The position numbers were made by a program, and so were the translations under genes. A model generated the notes under the pieces. It had not been told where the DNA came from, did no database searches, and was given only the letters and a program-made list of their open reading frames with translations. 15,111 bases of DNA from assembly GCA_020722945.1 (NCBI GenBank), contig DYJV01000058.1:1-15111 (forward strand). The letters are read 5' to 3'. Every line of letters starts with the position of its first letter. The stretch's first letter is position 1. Positions 7,238 to 14,983 of the stretch are shown piece by piece. This DNA comes from Candidatus Methylomirabilis sp. Lineage in GTDB: Bacteria; DYJV01.

Positions 7238-10097
7238 TCCTTTCCTTTATTTGTTCACGTTTTTTTACAACATAACTGTAAGTTGAGTCGAGCTGCTCCT
7301 GCCTTTTAGCCGCATCTTTTGAACTTGTGGGGATAGTGTATATCAAAATATCTTTTGGTGCTAAGAGAAACTGATCCTTAGCAATTAATACACCCCTTGT
7401 AATAAAATCCCAATCTTCAAGAAATTCTATACTCTCATCAAACTCCCCAATCTCATCGGCAAACTCCTTCTCTATGATAAAAGAGCCCATTGGAATATAA
7501 TTCATAATCATAATTTTATCTTTATCAAACTCAGTCATATGAGAGTGTGATAAAACTCCATCTATTTTGTTATCAGTTTTGAACTTCATTGAACCACCGT
7601 AAACAAATTTTTTGCCATCTTTTAGAGCGTAATTAATCAAAGTTTCAACTGCATCTCCAAATATTACATCATCGTCATCGAGAAACATTATAAATTTACC
7701 ACTGCACTCACTTTTACCAATATTTAAAGCCCTTGTCCGACCATAATCTGTCTTTAATAGTTTAATATCGATAAATGGTTTAAATTGAGCAACCACATCT
7801 TCTGCTTCATTACTTTTATCCTCTATGACCAAAATTTCTATACTCTTGTATGTCTGATTCAATATTGAGATAAGTGTTCTTTTTAGAAGCTCTCCACGTT
7901 TGTGAGTCCTAACTATCACTGATACCATAGGGTCATTAGTGGAATTGGGAGATTTATCGGATCTGACATCATGTCCTCTCCTCCTTAATACTTCGTATCC
8001 AAAACCTGTATCAGGAAATGTGGGTAATTTGGTTAAACTCTCAATTTTATTTGAGCAGCCCTTTAAATATGCCAAAAAACATTTATAAATCAACTCAATC
8101 GCTTCAATTTTGTTAGATTTTGAAAAAGCAAGCCACAACACATTATAGATATTGATACTATTTCGGTATTTACCTCTGATGTAACAATTTGATATAGGAC
8201 CAAAATTTTTTAATGAATCCCTATGGCCAAGATCATCGTGAAAAATCTTTGCAAGTGGCAAATATAAAACTCTCTTATTTTTTATTTTGATCCTCCAAGA
8301 TAAATCAACATCCTCAGCATAAAGAAAGATGTTTTCGTCAAACCCTTTAATTTGAAAAAAATCATCACTCTTTATAAGGAAAAAACATCCCGACACCCAG
8401 CACGGCTCAAGTGTAACAGGACTATATAACTTCGGATGCTCATATGGGATATGCCTTGCTTCAACAACTCCCAAATCTTTTATCTTTAAAAAAGGTTGCA
8501 CCATATACCCAATTGTATCAGGAAAAAGTAGAGCATCAGGATTCATAATAAGAAAATGTGTCCCAGATGAATTTTGTGCGGCTTGATTAATTCCAGCTCC
8601 AAACCCTCTATTATCAGAAGATTTGAGAAGATTAAGATTTATTCCACTCTTCTCAAAGTCAGCTCTGAAACCTTCAATGAGAGAAATAGTTGTATCAGAG
8701 GAGTTATTATCAACAATAGTCAACTCAAATGGTTTGACTATACTTTTTAAGATTGAATTAAGTGTTTCACCTAAGAATTGAGCTGAATTGTATGTGACCA
8801 TCAAGATAGATATTTTGATATCTTGATAATTTGATAACCCCACAAAAGTTCGTAAGTTCCCAGATAAAATTATATCCTCATCTGATGGAATAGTGAGATT
8901 AAAAGGGACATTATCTTGAGCAGATTGTTTTATTTTACTCTCTATCTTACTCTTTAAAATATGAATATTCCCTGTTACAATATAATGCTTCAATTTTTTT
9001 ATTGAGCCTGTTAGCAGGCGTAACGGCAAAGTAACTCTCCAAGAGAATGATGAGTGAATATGCTTTACCAAACCTCTGTAATAGTTGTCTAATGCTGTTT
9101 TCTCTTTATTGGCATTAATCAAATCTTTTAGAGCTTCTTCCAACTTGCTCTGTAAAATATTATTATAATCAATTAATTGATTATATCTACTCTCAAGAAA
9201 ATCTTTAGACTCTTTAAGGGTAGTAATGTGATTATTTAAATTACTGATATTGTTCTGGTAATCGACTTTTATCTGTGAAATCAGCTCTTTAAGTGATTGT
9301 ATTTCAAAATTTTTATTTAGAATATCTTTTAAAAAATCTTCATCCACCTTATTTAACTTAAAATTAGAACCTTTTAAAAGAGAGTAGCAGTAAGATATAA
9401 AATCTATCTCCAAAAAATTTTCAGAGGGGATATGCCAAAATGGTTCAGCATAAAAATCACTCTCAGAATCAGAAATAGTAAAAGATCTAAATTTATCACG
9501 TGCTTTAAATATCTCGTTATATTTTATCCGAGCCACTTGAGATTTATACTCTGACATAGCAAGAAATTTCTTATCTGCAACCTTGCTGATATCTACCAAT
9601 ACATTGACAGGAAAAAGATTGTAAGTCTCATAAAACCAGAGATCGACTTTAAACTCTTTGATACAATCGATAAAAAACCATGTTGTAACTCTATGGTCAG
9701 GGTGATAATCAAAAAGTGATGGGATAAATATATTGAGAGGGTAGTTAACTTGAAGAGTTTTGAATACATTTAAAAAATATTTTTTAAATTTACTTTTATT
9801 GTCATACACAGCTCTATCAGGTATTTCCATGAAAAATATATTGTCTTTATTGACACCAAGAATATTTAGAGCTTTTTCTGCCTCACCTCTTCTAATATCT
9901 TTATCACCAAACATCTCCCCAAGCGTAACAAATAAAACTTTTACAGGGATTTTAGACTCCCGTGCAAGAGCAATTGTCCCACCCATTGCGAATGTTTCAT
10001 CATCAGGGTGAGGTGCAAGAATAAGCCATTGACCTGAGGGAAGATTATCTTTTTTGTAGACTTTGGGGAAAATATCTCTTTCAGATAGAAAATCCAT
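7221..10097 (-). CDS. PIG-L deacetylase / coiled coil / double family 2 glycosyltransferase fusion
   Basis: A 958-residue multidomain cytoplasmic protein. Residues about 22-225 form a PIG-L (LmbE-like) zinc deacetylase with the PHPDDE motif (29-34) and HPDH (132-135), enzymes that remove acetyl groups from N-acetylglucosamine-type sugars. A predicted coiled coil (about 262-345) and the linker phrase SWRVTLPLR (352-360), common in large glycosyltransferases, follow. The first GT-A domain (about 427-690) has VDNNSSD (462-468), the metal-binding equivalent NPDA (519-522), and an AEDVDLSWR acceptor motif (594-602), like rhamnosyltransferases. The second (about 725-925) starts VSVIVRTHKRG, has DDDD (807-810) and EDWD (894-897). 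Both look catalytically intact. The likely job is building a surface glycan: O-antigen, capsule or protein glycan. The ATG has a GGAG site. It is the first gene of the leftward operon and overlaps the next by 17 bases. There is no signal peptide or membrane segment. Confidence 0.88.
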   Translation of the reverse strand: MDFLSERDIFPKVYKKDNLPSGQWLILAPHPDDETFAMGGTIALARESKIPVKVLFVTLGEMFGDKDIRRGEAEKALNILGVNKDNIFFMEIPDRAVYDNKSKFKKYFLNVFKTLQVNYPLNIFIPSLFDYHPDHRVTTWFFIDCIKEFKVDLWFYETYNLFPVNVLVDISKVADKKFLAMSEYKSQVARIKYNEIFKARDKFRSFTISDSESDFYAEPFWHIPSENFLEIDFISYCYSLLKGSNFKLNKVDEDFLKDILNKNFEIQSLKELISQIKVDYQNNISNLNNHITTLKESKDFLESRYNQLIDYNNILQSKLEEALKDLINANKEKTALDNYYRGLVKHIHSSFSWRVTLPLRLLTGSIKKLKHYIVTGNIHILKSKIESKIKQSAQDNVPFNLTIPSDEDIILSGNLRTFVGLSNYQDIKISILMVTYNSAQFLGETLNSILKSIVKPFELTIVDNNSSDTTISLIEGFRADFEKSGINLNLLKSSDNRGFGAGINQAAQNSSGTHFLIMNPDALLFPDTIGYMVQPFLKIKDLGVVEARHIPYEHPKLYSPVTLEPCWVSGCFFLIKSDDFFQIKGFDENIFLYAEDVDLSWRIKIKNKRVLYLPLAKIFHDDLGHRDSLKNFGPISNCYIRGKYRNSINIYNVLWLAFSKSNKIEAIELIYKCFLAYLKGCSNKIESLTKLPTFPDTGFGYEVLRRRGHDVRSDKSPNSTNDPMVSVIVRTHKRGELLKRTLISILNQTYKSIEILVIEDKSNEAEDVVAQFKPFIDIKLLKTDYGRTRALNIGKSECSGKFIMFLDDDDVIFGDAVETLINYALKDGKKFVYGGSMKFKTDNKIDGVLSHSHMTEFDKDKIMIMNYIPMGSFIIEKEFADEIGEFDESIEFLEDWDFITRGVLIAKDQFLLAPKDILIYTIPTSSKDAAKRQEQLDSTYSYVVKKREQIKERIVEIK

Positions 10098-10152
10098 TAC
10101 TTCTCCATAAAAATATTTTTAAATAACTATTTATAAAGTAAATATGACAGAT

Positions 10153-10181
10153 ATTAAACTATATTTTTTCTGAAATGTAAA
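10153..10181 (-). promoter_or_regulatory. Candidate sigma-70 promoter for the leftward glycosyltransferase/sensor/receptor operon
   Basis: On the minus strand TTTACA (10176-10181) and TTTAAT (10153-10158) are separated by 17 bases, each matching 5 of 6 consensus bases. Transcription would begin near 10146 and give a leader of about 50 bases before the ATG at 10097. The sequence is very AT-rich, so chance matches are likely; position and spacing are the main support. All five downstream genes could be served by it. Confidence 0.45.
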
Positions 10182-10223
10182 GTAAAACTCTATATTTTGT
10201 GATAAAAAAAACTAAGTATTTAT

Positions 10224-10253
10224 TTGACATTGAATTTTTTATCTGTTAATTAT
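10224..10253 (+). promoter_or_regulatory. Candidate sigma-70 promoter for panBCD
   Basis: A perfect -35 TTGACA (10224-10229) is followed after 18 bases by AATTAT (10248-10253), 4 of 6 to the -10 consensus; TAATTA at a 17-base spacing is poorer. Transcription would start around 10259-10262, right at the foot of the leader stem-loop, so the RNA would begin with that structure. The exact -10 is uncertain. Confidence 0.5.
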
Positions 10254-10258
10254 TCTTA

Positions 10259-10286
10259 TTCGCTTGGATCTTACGACCGAGACGAG
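10259..10286 (+). ncRNA. pan-motif-like leader stem-loop with two bulged adenosines
   Basis: The RNA can fold into a single hairpin. The base pairs 10259-10262 with 10283-10286, then 10263-10267 (CUUGG) with 10277-10281 (CCGAG), then 10269-10270 with 10275-10276, closing the four-base loop UUAC. This leaves exactly two unpaired adenosines in the stem: A10268 on the 5' side and A10282 on the 3' side. From memory, the pan RNA motif is a stem-loop with two highly conserved bulged adenosines found upstream of panB, panC or panD, which is exactly this position. The function of pan RNAs is unproven but they are thought to regulate pantothenate synthesis. I cannot compare with the covariance model, and a fold this small can occur by chance; the genomic position is the strongest support. 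A tandem second copy, seen in some examples, is not evident here. Confidence 0.55.
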
Positions 10287-10317
10287 GCTTATAACAATTT
10301 TTGTTTAAAATACATAG

Positions 10318-10342
10318 CCTTCCGTTTTGGAAGGTTTTTTTT
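10318..10342 (+). terminator. Intrinsic terminator in the panB leader (attenuator)
   Basis: A perfect six-pair stem CCTTCC (10318-10323) and GGAAGG (10329-10334) closes the loop GTTTT and is followed at once by eight T residues (10335-10342). It points in the direction of panB and ends one base before the GGGTGA ribosome site (10343-10348). No gene lies between the panB promoter and this terminator, so its role is most simply attenuation of panBCD transcription. An alternative pairing of 10284-10289 with 10316-10321 would consume four bases of its 5' arm and act as an antiterminator. Confidence 0.82.
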
Positions 10343-10351
10343 GGGTGACTA

Positions 10352-11137
10352 ATGAAAATTACAGTTTCTTCACTTAAAGAGAAAAAGTTATCAAAAGATA
10401 AGATAACTATGCTTACTGCTTACGATTTTGCTTACTCTCAGATAATTGATAGTTGCGGGATTGACATTATACTTGTCGGGGATTCTTTAGGGATGGTTTT
10501 TTGTGGCTATGAAAACACTCTCCCCGTAACTCTTGATCAGATGATATACCATACTAAAGCAGTCGTTAATGGCCGCACAAATTCTCTTGTTGTCATAGAT
10601 CTCCCTTTTCTCACTTATCATGTTTCAATTGAGCGTTCGATAGAAAATGCCGGAAGAGCCATAAAAGAGAGTGGTGCAGAGATAGTAAAGCTCGAAGGTG
10701 GGGTCACTATGGCAAAAACAATCAAAGCTATTGTTGATGCCTCTATCCCTGTAATGGGTCATATTGGACTTACTCCCCAATCGATTCATCAGATGGGTGG
10801 TTTCAAGGTCCAGAAAGAGAGGGATAAGTTACTCTCAGATGCAAAAGCAGTTGAAGATGCTGGTGCATCTGCAATAGTATTAGAGTGCATCCCTGAATCA
10901 ATTGCCAAAGAGATTACAGACTCTCTTACTATTCCTACAATAGGGATAGGAGCTGGTAAATATTGTGATGGACAAGTGCTGGTTATCAATGACCTTATCG
11001 GAGTTTTTGACAGATTTACACCTAAATTTGTCAAAAAATACACCAACATCAAAGCCAATATCCAAAATGCAGTCAACGATTACATAAACGAAGTTAAATC
11101 AGGAAAATTTCCTGATGATCAACATACATTTAAATAG
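10352..11137 (+). CDS. panB: 3-methyl-2-oxobutanoate hydroxymethyltransferase (ketopantoate hydroxymethyltransferase)
   Basis: A 261-residue enzyme, full family length, that transfers a one-carbon unit from 5,10-methylenetetrahydrofolate to 2-oxoisovalerate to make ketopantoate, the first committed step of pantothenate synthesis. The magnesium ligands expected from E. coli PanB are present as D44 (in VGDSLGMV), D83 (in VIDLPF) and E115 (in KLEGG), and the catalytic glutamate is E178 in VLECIP. The signature GHIGLTPQS (136-144) is intact. The fold is a TIM barrel acting in the cytoplasm. The ATG has a GGGTGA site four bases upstream that directly follows the U tract of the leader terminator, so expression depends on read-through. 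The next gene, panC, starts 18 bases downstream behind a strong GGGGAGG site. The ketopantoate reductase gene panE is not in the window. Confidence 0.97.
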   Translation: MKITVSSLKEKKLSKDKITMLTAYDFAYSQIIDSCGIDIILVGDSLGMVFCGYENTLPVTLDQMIYHTKAVVNGRTNSLVVIDLPFLTYHVSIERSIENAGRAIKESGAEIVKLEGGVTMAKTIKAIVDASIPVMGHIGLTPQSIHQMGGFKVQKERDKLLSDAKAVEDAGASAIVLECIPESIAKEITDSLTIPTIGIGAGKYCDGQVLVINDLIGVFDRFTPKFVKKYTNIKANIQNAVNDYINEVKSGKFPDDQHTFK

Positions 11138-11155
11138 TAGTTATGGGGAGGTTTA

Positions 11156-12022
11156 ATGCAAATATTCAATAATCCTCAAGAGCTTCAGCAATACGTTTTA
11201 TCCCAAAAAAGAAAAGGTCAGCTCTTCTCACTTGTTCCTACAATGGGGTTTTTACACAAGGGACATATCTCCCTTATGCATCAAGCTAAAGTATACGCTA
11301 ATAATGTAATTGTGAGTATCTTCGTAAATCCTACCCAGTTTGCACCTAATGAAGACCTCGACAAATATCCGAGAGATTTTGAAGGGGATGAAAAAAAGTG
11401 TAAAGATGCCGGAGTTGACATTATTTTTTACCCTTCAAATGAAAGTATCTACCCTGCTGACTACCAAACTTTTGTAAATGTTGAAAAAGTTTCCCAAAAT
11501 TTATGTGGAGCATCAAGACCTCATCACTTTCAAGGTGTTACTACAGTTGTAGCCAAATTATTCAATATTTGTCTCCCTGATTATGCTTTCTTTGGTGAAA
11601 AAGATTTTCAACAGCTTACAGTCATCAAAAGAATGACTAAAGACCTTAATTTCCCAATTGAGATTATCCCTGTCCCAACATTTAGAGAAGATGATGGACT
11701 TGCAATGAGCTCAAGGAACAAATATCTTAAAGGTAAAGAGCGAGAAGATGCTTTGGTGCTCTACAAATCAATAAAAAGAGTATCCGAGTTATTTAGCAGA
11801 GGTGAAAGAAATGTTTCTCTTTTGCTATCTGAAGCCCAAAAAATTATAAGCTCTACCCCTTTAGCCTATATCGACTACATTAAAATTGTCGATATAGAAA
11901 CTATGAATGATGTAGACTTTATAACAAAAGACTCTCTCTTTGCATTAGCAGTAAAGATAGGGTCAACAAGACTTATAGACAACTGTAAATTATTGTTAAC
12001 TAAAGGAGAAAAAGATGTATAG
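11156..12022 (+). CDS. panC: Pantothenate synthetase (pantoate--beta-alanine ligase)
   Basis: A 288-residue ATP-dependent ligase that joins pantoate and beta-alanine through a pantoyl-adenylate intermediate, the last step of pantothenate synthesis. It has the nucleotidyl-transferase signature HKGH (34-37) within [10 protein letters not shown], the conserved VNPTQF (58-63), GEKD (147-150) with downstream QQL, and the SSRN loop (185-188) that binds ATP. The length is normal and no key residue is missing. It is in the middle of the operon: its last eight bases overlap the start of panD, whose ribosome site AAAGGAG lies within panC, so the two are likely translationally coupled. Such coupling makes sense because PanD supplies the beta-alanine that PanC uses. 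Confidence 0.97.
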   Translation: MQIFNNPQELQQYVLSQKRKGQLFSLVPTMGFLHKGHISLMHQAKVYANNVIVSIFVNPTQFAPNEDLDKYPRDFEGDEKKCKDAGVDIIFYPSNESIYPADYQTFVNVEKVSQNLCGASRPHHFQGVTTVVAKLFNICLPDYAFFGEKDFQQLTVIKRMTKDLNFPIEIIPVPTFREDDGLAMSSRNKYLKGKEREDALVLYKSIKRVSELFSRGERNVSLLLSEAQKIISSTPLAYIDYIKIVDIETMNDVDFITKDSLFALAVKIGSTRLIDNCKLLLTKGEKDV

Positions 12023-12368
12023 AACAATGATAAAATCAAAAATCCACAGAGCTACTGTGACAGGTGCTGATTTGCAATATGAAGGTAGTATCACTATTGA
12101 TAAAGACTTATTAGATGCATCCAATATTGCCCCTTACGAGCAGGTTCATATCTACAATATCAACAACGGTGTTCGTTTTGAAACATATGTAATAGAGGGA
12201 AGAAGGGGTTCTGGTGAGATATGTCTCAATGGTGCTGCTGCAAGGTGTGTTCAGAAAGGGGATCTTGTAATCATAGTTTCTTATGTTATGCTACCTGAGG
12301 AGAAGGTTGTAGGCTACAAACCAACCTACGTTTTTGTTGATGGTCAAAATACCCAGATAAACAAATAG
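12015..12368 (+). CDS. panD: Aspartate 1-decarboxylase proenzyme
   Basis: A 117-residue pyruvoyl-dependent enzyme that makes beta-alanine from aspartate for PanC. The proenzyme cleaves itself between G24 and S25 in the YEGS motif, turning S25 into the pyruvoyl cofactor. The catalytic and structural residues R54, Y58 and N72 (in LNGAAAR) are in the expected positions. The start was chosen because the N-terminus [12 protein letters not shown] aligns with the usual family start and puts the cleavage serine at residue 25; a well-spaced AAAGGAG supports it. It overlaps panC by eight bases and is the last pan gene. No intrinsic terminator is visible after it. Bacterial PanD may need a separate maturation factor such as PanM or PanZ, but none is seen here. 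Confidence 0.97.
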   Translation: MYRTMIKSKIHRATVTGADLQYEGSITIDKDLLDASNIAPYEQVHIYNINNGVRFETYVIEGRRGSGEICLNGAAARCVQKGDLVIIVSYVMLPEEKVVGYKPTYVFVDGQNTQINK

Positions 12369-12383
12369 CAAATGGTATAATCT

Positions 12384-12547
12384 TTCGCAGAGACACAAAA
12401 GAAATAAATCTCACAGAGCGATGCATTGCAATGTGCTGAGCCTGTCGAAACAAGTTTATCCCAAAGTCGCAGAGCCGCAAAGATAATTTTAAAGCTCTGA
12501 GGTATGAGAACGAATAAAACTTTGCACCTTAGCGTCTTGTCAAGAAA
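12384..12547. repeat. Degenerate GCAGAG/GCAAAG-type dispersed repeat mosaic
   Basis: Three related blocks are visible. Block A (about 12384-12400) reads TTCGCAGAGACACAAAA; block B (about 12461-12482) contains GTCGCAGAGCCGCAAAG; block C (about 12520-12547) is the same kind of sequence inverted, its reverse complement containing AAGACGCTAAGGTGCAAAG. B and C therefore form an imperfect inverted repeat around about 37 bases. Between A and B lie a perfect 10-base palindrome CATTGCAATG (12424-12433) and CTGAGCCTGTCGAAACA (12436-12452). From memory, both the GCAAAGACGCAAAG type and the GAGCCTGTCGAA type occur as unannotated intergenic repeats in many unrelated bacteria. No transposase or target duplication is visible. 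Confidence 0.5.
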
Positions 12548-12732
12548 ATATTTCACACCCCAATACATCAGAATAGTTGACCACACAAATGCAAAAAAAC
12601 TCTTCCTGTACATCCATAAGATTGACCTAAAATATAGAATCATCAAAGAATGGTCAAGTGAATCTTTTTATCGCTATAATGAAATCTCCCTGCATATCAG
12701 CCTAAAATATGTTACCCCGTAAAAAAAATTAG

Positions 12733-12761
12733 TTGATTAAGATGTAAAAATAAAATATAAT
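12733..12761 (+). promoter_or_regulatory. Sigma-70 promoter for the pseudopilin operon
   Basis: TTGATT (12733-12738, 4 of 6) and a perfect TATAAT (12756-12761) are separated by the ideal 17 bases. Transcription would start near 12768, about 26 bases before the first pilin ATG, whose ribosome site AGGA lies seven bases upstream of the start codon. This is the best-formed promoter in the window. Confidence 0.68.
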
Positions 12762-12793
12762 ATAAAATAATTTCTTGTAATCAGGATTTTATT

Positions 12794-13273
12794 ATGCAAT
12801 TTTACACCAAAAAATCTGGATTTACAATTGTAGAGCTTATAATCGTGATAGTTCTTATCGGGATTGTAGCTATTATTGTGAACAGCAGGATATCTGACAT
12901 ATCATTTTTTCAGACAAGTGCTGATATTGATCAGCTAATCTCCCACATCAAATATATCCAACACAAATCAATGGTATCAGGTGGGTGCTGGCGAATAGAG
13001 TTTAATGCTTCAACTGATAGCTACTCTATCTATGATAAAAATGGAAATTCTGTTAAATTTCCAGATAAAAATAGTAATAGTGTAAATTTAGAAACTGATT
13101 TCACAATTACAAAGGGTGGCTCTCCACTATCATCACCTATATATTTTGATTACATAGGGAGACCTTGTGAAGATAATTTATGTAAAAATAGAACCACCTC
13201 TCAAATCAGAATAACTTGTGGATCATCCAATATTTTAATAGAACCTCACTCAGGGGGGGTATATGTCGAGTAG
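12794..13273 (+). CDS. mshC: MshC-like (GspH/FimT-type) minor pseudopilin
   Basis: A 159-residue prepilin-like protein. A short basic leader ends at G9, followed by F10-TIVE with the conserved glutamate E14 at mature position 5, and a hydrophobic helix to about residue 29. This is the class III signal recognised by prepilin peptidase. The C-terminal part IRITCGSSNILIEPHSGGVYVE-like segment (residues 138-159) resembles the IxIxPxTGxV ending of GspH/FimT and MshC proteins. Four cysteines (65, 125, 130, 142) may form disulphides in the exported head. It is the first gene of a four-gene cassette and overlaps the next by 11 bases. It would act as a minor subunit that starts or caps an MSHA-type type IV pilus. 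The mshC name rests mainly on gene order, so GspH/FimT-family is the safe assignment. Confidence 0.75.
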   Translation: MQFYTKKSGFTIVELIIVIVLIGIVAIIVNSRISDISFFQTSADIDQLISHIKYIQHKSMVSGGCWRIEFNASTDSYSIYDKNGNSVKFPDKNSNSVNLETDFTITKGGSPLSSPIYFDYIGRPCEDNLCKNRTTSQIRITCGSSNILIEPHSGGVYVE

Positions 13274-13820
13274 AAATGGGTTCACACTGATAGAGATTAT
13301 AATTTTTATAGTTGTATTTACTCTCGGCGTAGTTGGTATAATGACCCTTTTTTATAATACTCTCGGCAAAACAAGTGATCCTATTGTTAGAAATAGGTCT
13401 ATACAGATTCTCCAAAGCACAATGGAGCAGATATTTAACAAAAAATGGGATGAAAGAGTTCCAAATGGTGGATGCCAAGATTCCGACTACACCTCAGGCC
13501 ACGCCTGTGATACGACACTCTCTTCAATATCTGGTCCTGATGCTGGAGAAACCGATTTTACTAAATATGACGATATTGATGATTTTGTTGATACTGGTGA
13601 TGATTATAGCAAAACAAAGGAGTGGGAGAGTAGCTCACTCGGATTCACTTCAGGCTACACAATAAAGATTACCGTTACTTATGCAGATGTCAATCCTACT
13701 ACGGGTGCTATTACATCCAATACAACCTCAAAAACAGACTACAAAATGATAACTGTTGAGCTAAATTCAGGAGCACTCGGAGAAGTTTACAAAATTACAG
13801 CAGTGAAGGCAAACTTTTAA
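13263..13820 (+). CDS. mshD: MshD/PilV-like minor pseudopilin
   Basis: A 185-residue prepilin-like protein. A very short leader ends at G6 and is followed by F7-TLIE with E11 at mature position 5 and a hydrophobic helix to about residue 30. The head region contains an acidic stretch, DDIDDFVD (103-110), close to the DDVDDF motif I remember from MshD proteins, plus further aspartates that could bind calcium. Two cysteines, C71 and C82, could form a disulphide loop. It starts inside the end of the upstream mshC-like gene and its TAA stop shares one base with the next ATG (TAATG), so translation is coupled. Its expected place is the minor-pilin tip complex of an MSHA-type pilus. PilV is the alternative family name. 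Confidence 0.75.
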   Translation: MSSRNGFTLIEIIIFIVVFTLGVVGIMTLFYNTLGKTSDPIVRNRSIQILQSTMEQIFNKKWDERVPNGGCQDSDYTSGHACDTTLSSISGPDAGETDFTKYDDIDDFVDTGDDYSKTKEWESSSLGFTSGYTIKITVTYADVNPTTGAITSNTTSKTDYKMITVELNSGALGEVYKITAVKANF

Positions 13821-14545
13821 TGAACAGAGGTTTTACTCTTGTTGAGCTTATAATTACCATTGTCCTACTTGGAATTGTTGCTGGAGTGGGTGTAAATATT
13901 ATATCAAGGGTATTTATCGGCTATTCAGATAGCAAAACCAAAAATTTCCTTTACAATGAAGGGAAATTTGCAGCAGAAAGGATTGACCGAGAGATAAGAG
14001 AATCAGTCCCAAATACATTGAGAATACACAATAGTAGCACTCTACAATTTGCACTCTTTTCAGATATGATGTATTATGACAATACAACTATCAATAAAAT
14101 AAATATCTACGACAATGATTCTCCACTTTCAATAGGGGACAATGTCTCAATTTATATTACATCATCTTCCCATTTTTACAATTTATCAAGAGTTTACAAT
14201 GTAACAGGTGTTAATAATTATGACAACTACTCAATAATTACTTTTGACAAAAATATCTCAAAAGATTCCCCATACAAAAGATTATTTGTTGTTGAAACTC
14301 CAGTTACTTTCTACCTTGATGGAGACACACTCAAGAGGTGCTTTGCCTATCCACCAAATATGTCAAATTATGGGAATCCTGATGGGACATGCAATATTGT
14401 TACAAAATATGTTGAGAGCGTTACCTTTACCTATGAAGCTGGAGTTACTTGGCGAACAGGAGTTTTAACCATAGATATCAAATTATCAAAAGCTGGGACA
14501 TCTATCACTTACACACACAAAGTTCAGGTGAGGAATGTCCCTTAA
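13820..14545 (+). CDS. mshO: MshO/PilW-like minor pseudopilin
   Basis: A 241-residue prepilin-like protein, the largest of the cassette. The leader is only MNRG, cleaved after G4, followed by F5-TLVE with E9 at mature position 5 and a hydrophobic helix through about residue 27. A helical spine continues through KFAAERIDREIRE (about 53-65), typical of PilW/MshO proteins, and a beta-rich head follows. Its C-terminal repeat-free segment ends in alternating polar and hydrophobic residues as expected for an exported head domain. It overlaps the preceding gene by one base and is followed after 33 bases by the MshP-like gene. It probably joins the minor-pilin priming complex of the MSHA-type pilus. 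Confidence 0.75.
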   Translation: MNRGFTLVELIITIVLLGIVAGVGVNIISRVFIGYSDSKTKNFLYNEGKFAAERIDREIRESVPNTLRIHNSSTLQFALFSDMMYYDNTTINKINIYDNDSPLSIGDNVSIYITSSSHFYNLSRVYNVTGVNNYDNYSIITFDKNISKDSPYKRLFVVETPVTFYLDGDTLKRCFAYPPNMSNYGNPDGTCNIVTKYVESVTFTYEAGVTWRTGVLTIDIKLSKAGTSITYTHKVQVRNVP

Positions 14546-14578
14546 ATATTGGCTATGGCTCTAATCAAAGAGGATAAG

Positions 14579-14983
14579 ATGAAACTTTTAAAAACAATTG
14601 AGATAATTAATCACTCTTCTCTTATCAATAATAGGGGTGCTTCACTTATAGTTGCAATATTTATGCTTGTTGTATTTGGAGTTATCGGAGTAGGGCTTGT
14701 TTCTATGCTTACAACTTCCCATGAGACTTCCTCAGAGGATATGGTATCAATACAAGCATTTTTTATGGCAGAATCGGGTGCTGAAATCAAAATTTTTGAC
14801 ACAGTAAAAACAGGCAGTGTATCACCAAAATCTTACTCTTGGGGTAACTACAATATAACAACAGCGATATCTTCTATTTCAGATATAACAGAAAATCCAA
14901 AATACTCTCACTACTACAATATCAAATCTAAATGCACTGTTATGAATATAAAAAGAGAGATAGAGGGAAAATTTTTAAAATAA
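14579..14983 (+). CDS. mshP: MshP/PilX-like pilus assembly protein
   Basis: A 134-residue protein with a single N-terminal hydrophobic helix (about 20-44) following RGASLIVA. It lacks the GFTxxE prepilin signature, as is usual for PilX/MshP-type proteins. After the helix, AFFMAESGAE (60-69) matches the xAFxAAQSGAE-like segment typical of the family. I chose the ATG at 14579 because GAGG lies five bases upstream. The same frame is open back to a TTG at 14549, but that start has no good ribosome site. One cysteine (C119) is present. It is last in the C-D-O-P cassette, and a MshQ-like gene would be expected further right, outside the window. Confidence 0.7.
   Translation: MKLLKTIEIINHSSLINNRGASLIVAIFMLVVFGVIGVGLVSMLTTSHETSSEDMVSIQAFFMAESGAEIKIFDTVKTGSVSPKSYSWGNYNITTAISSISDITENPKYSHYYNIKSKCTVMNIKREIEGKFLK

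Larger units (their letters stand above)
12369..12793 (+). other. 425-base gap with degenerate repeats and no convincing gene
   Basis: This stretch separates panD from the pilin operon. Its left half carries dispersed-repeat-like sequence (annotated separately) and its right end a promoter. A 72-codon open frame (12504-12722, plus) begins inside the repeat. Its GAGG lies only one base from its ATG, which is too close, and I recognise no motif, so I do not call it a gene. Frames on the opposite strand are no better. The rest, about 12550-12720, shows no RNA gene, terminator or other feature I can support. Confidence 0.6.

Noticed and set aside
12504-12722. 72-codon open frame on the plus strand between panD and the pilin genes
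   Set aside because: It begins within repeat sequence, its GAGG is only one base from the ATG, and the protein shows no recognisable motif or domain.
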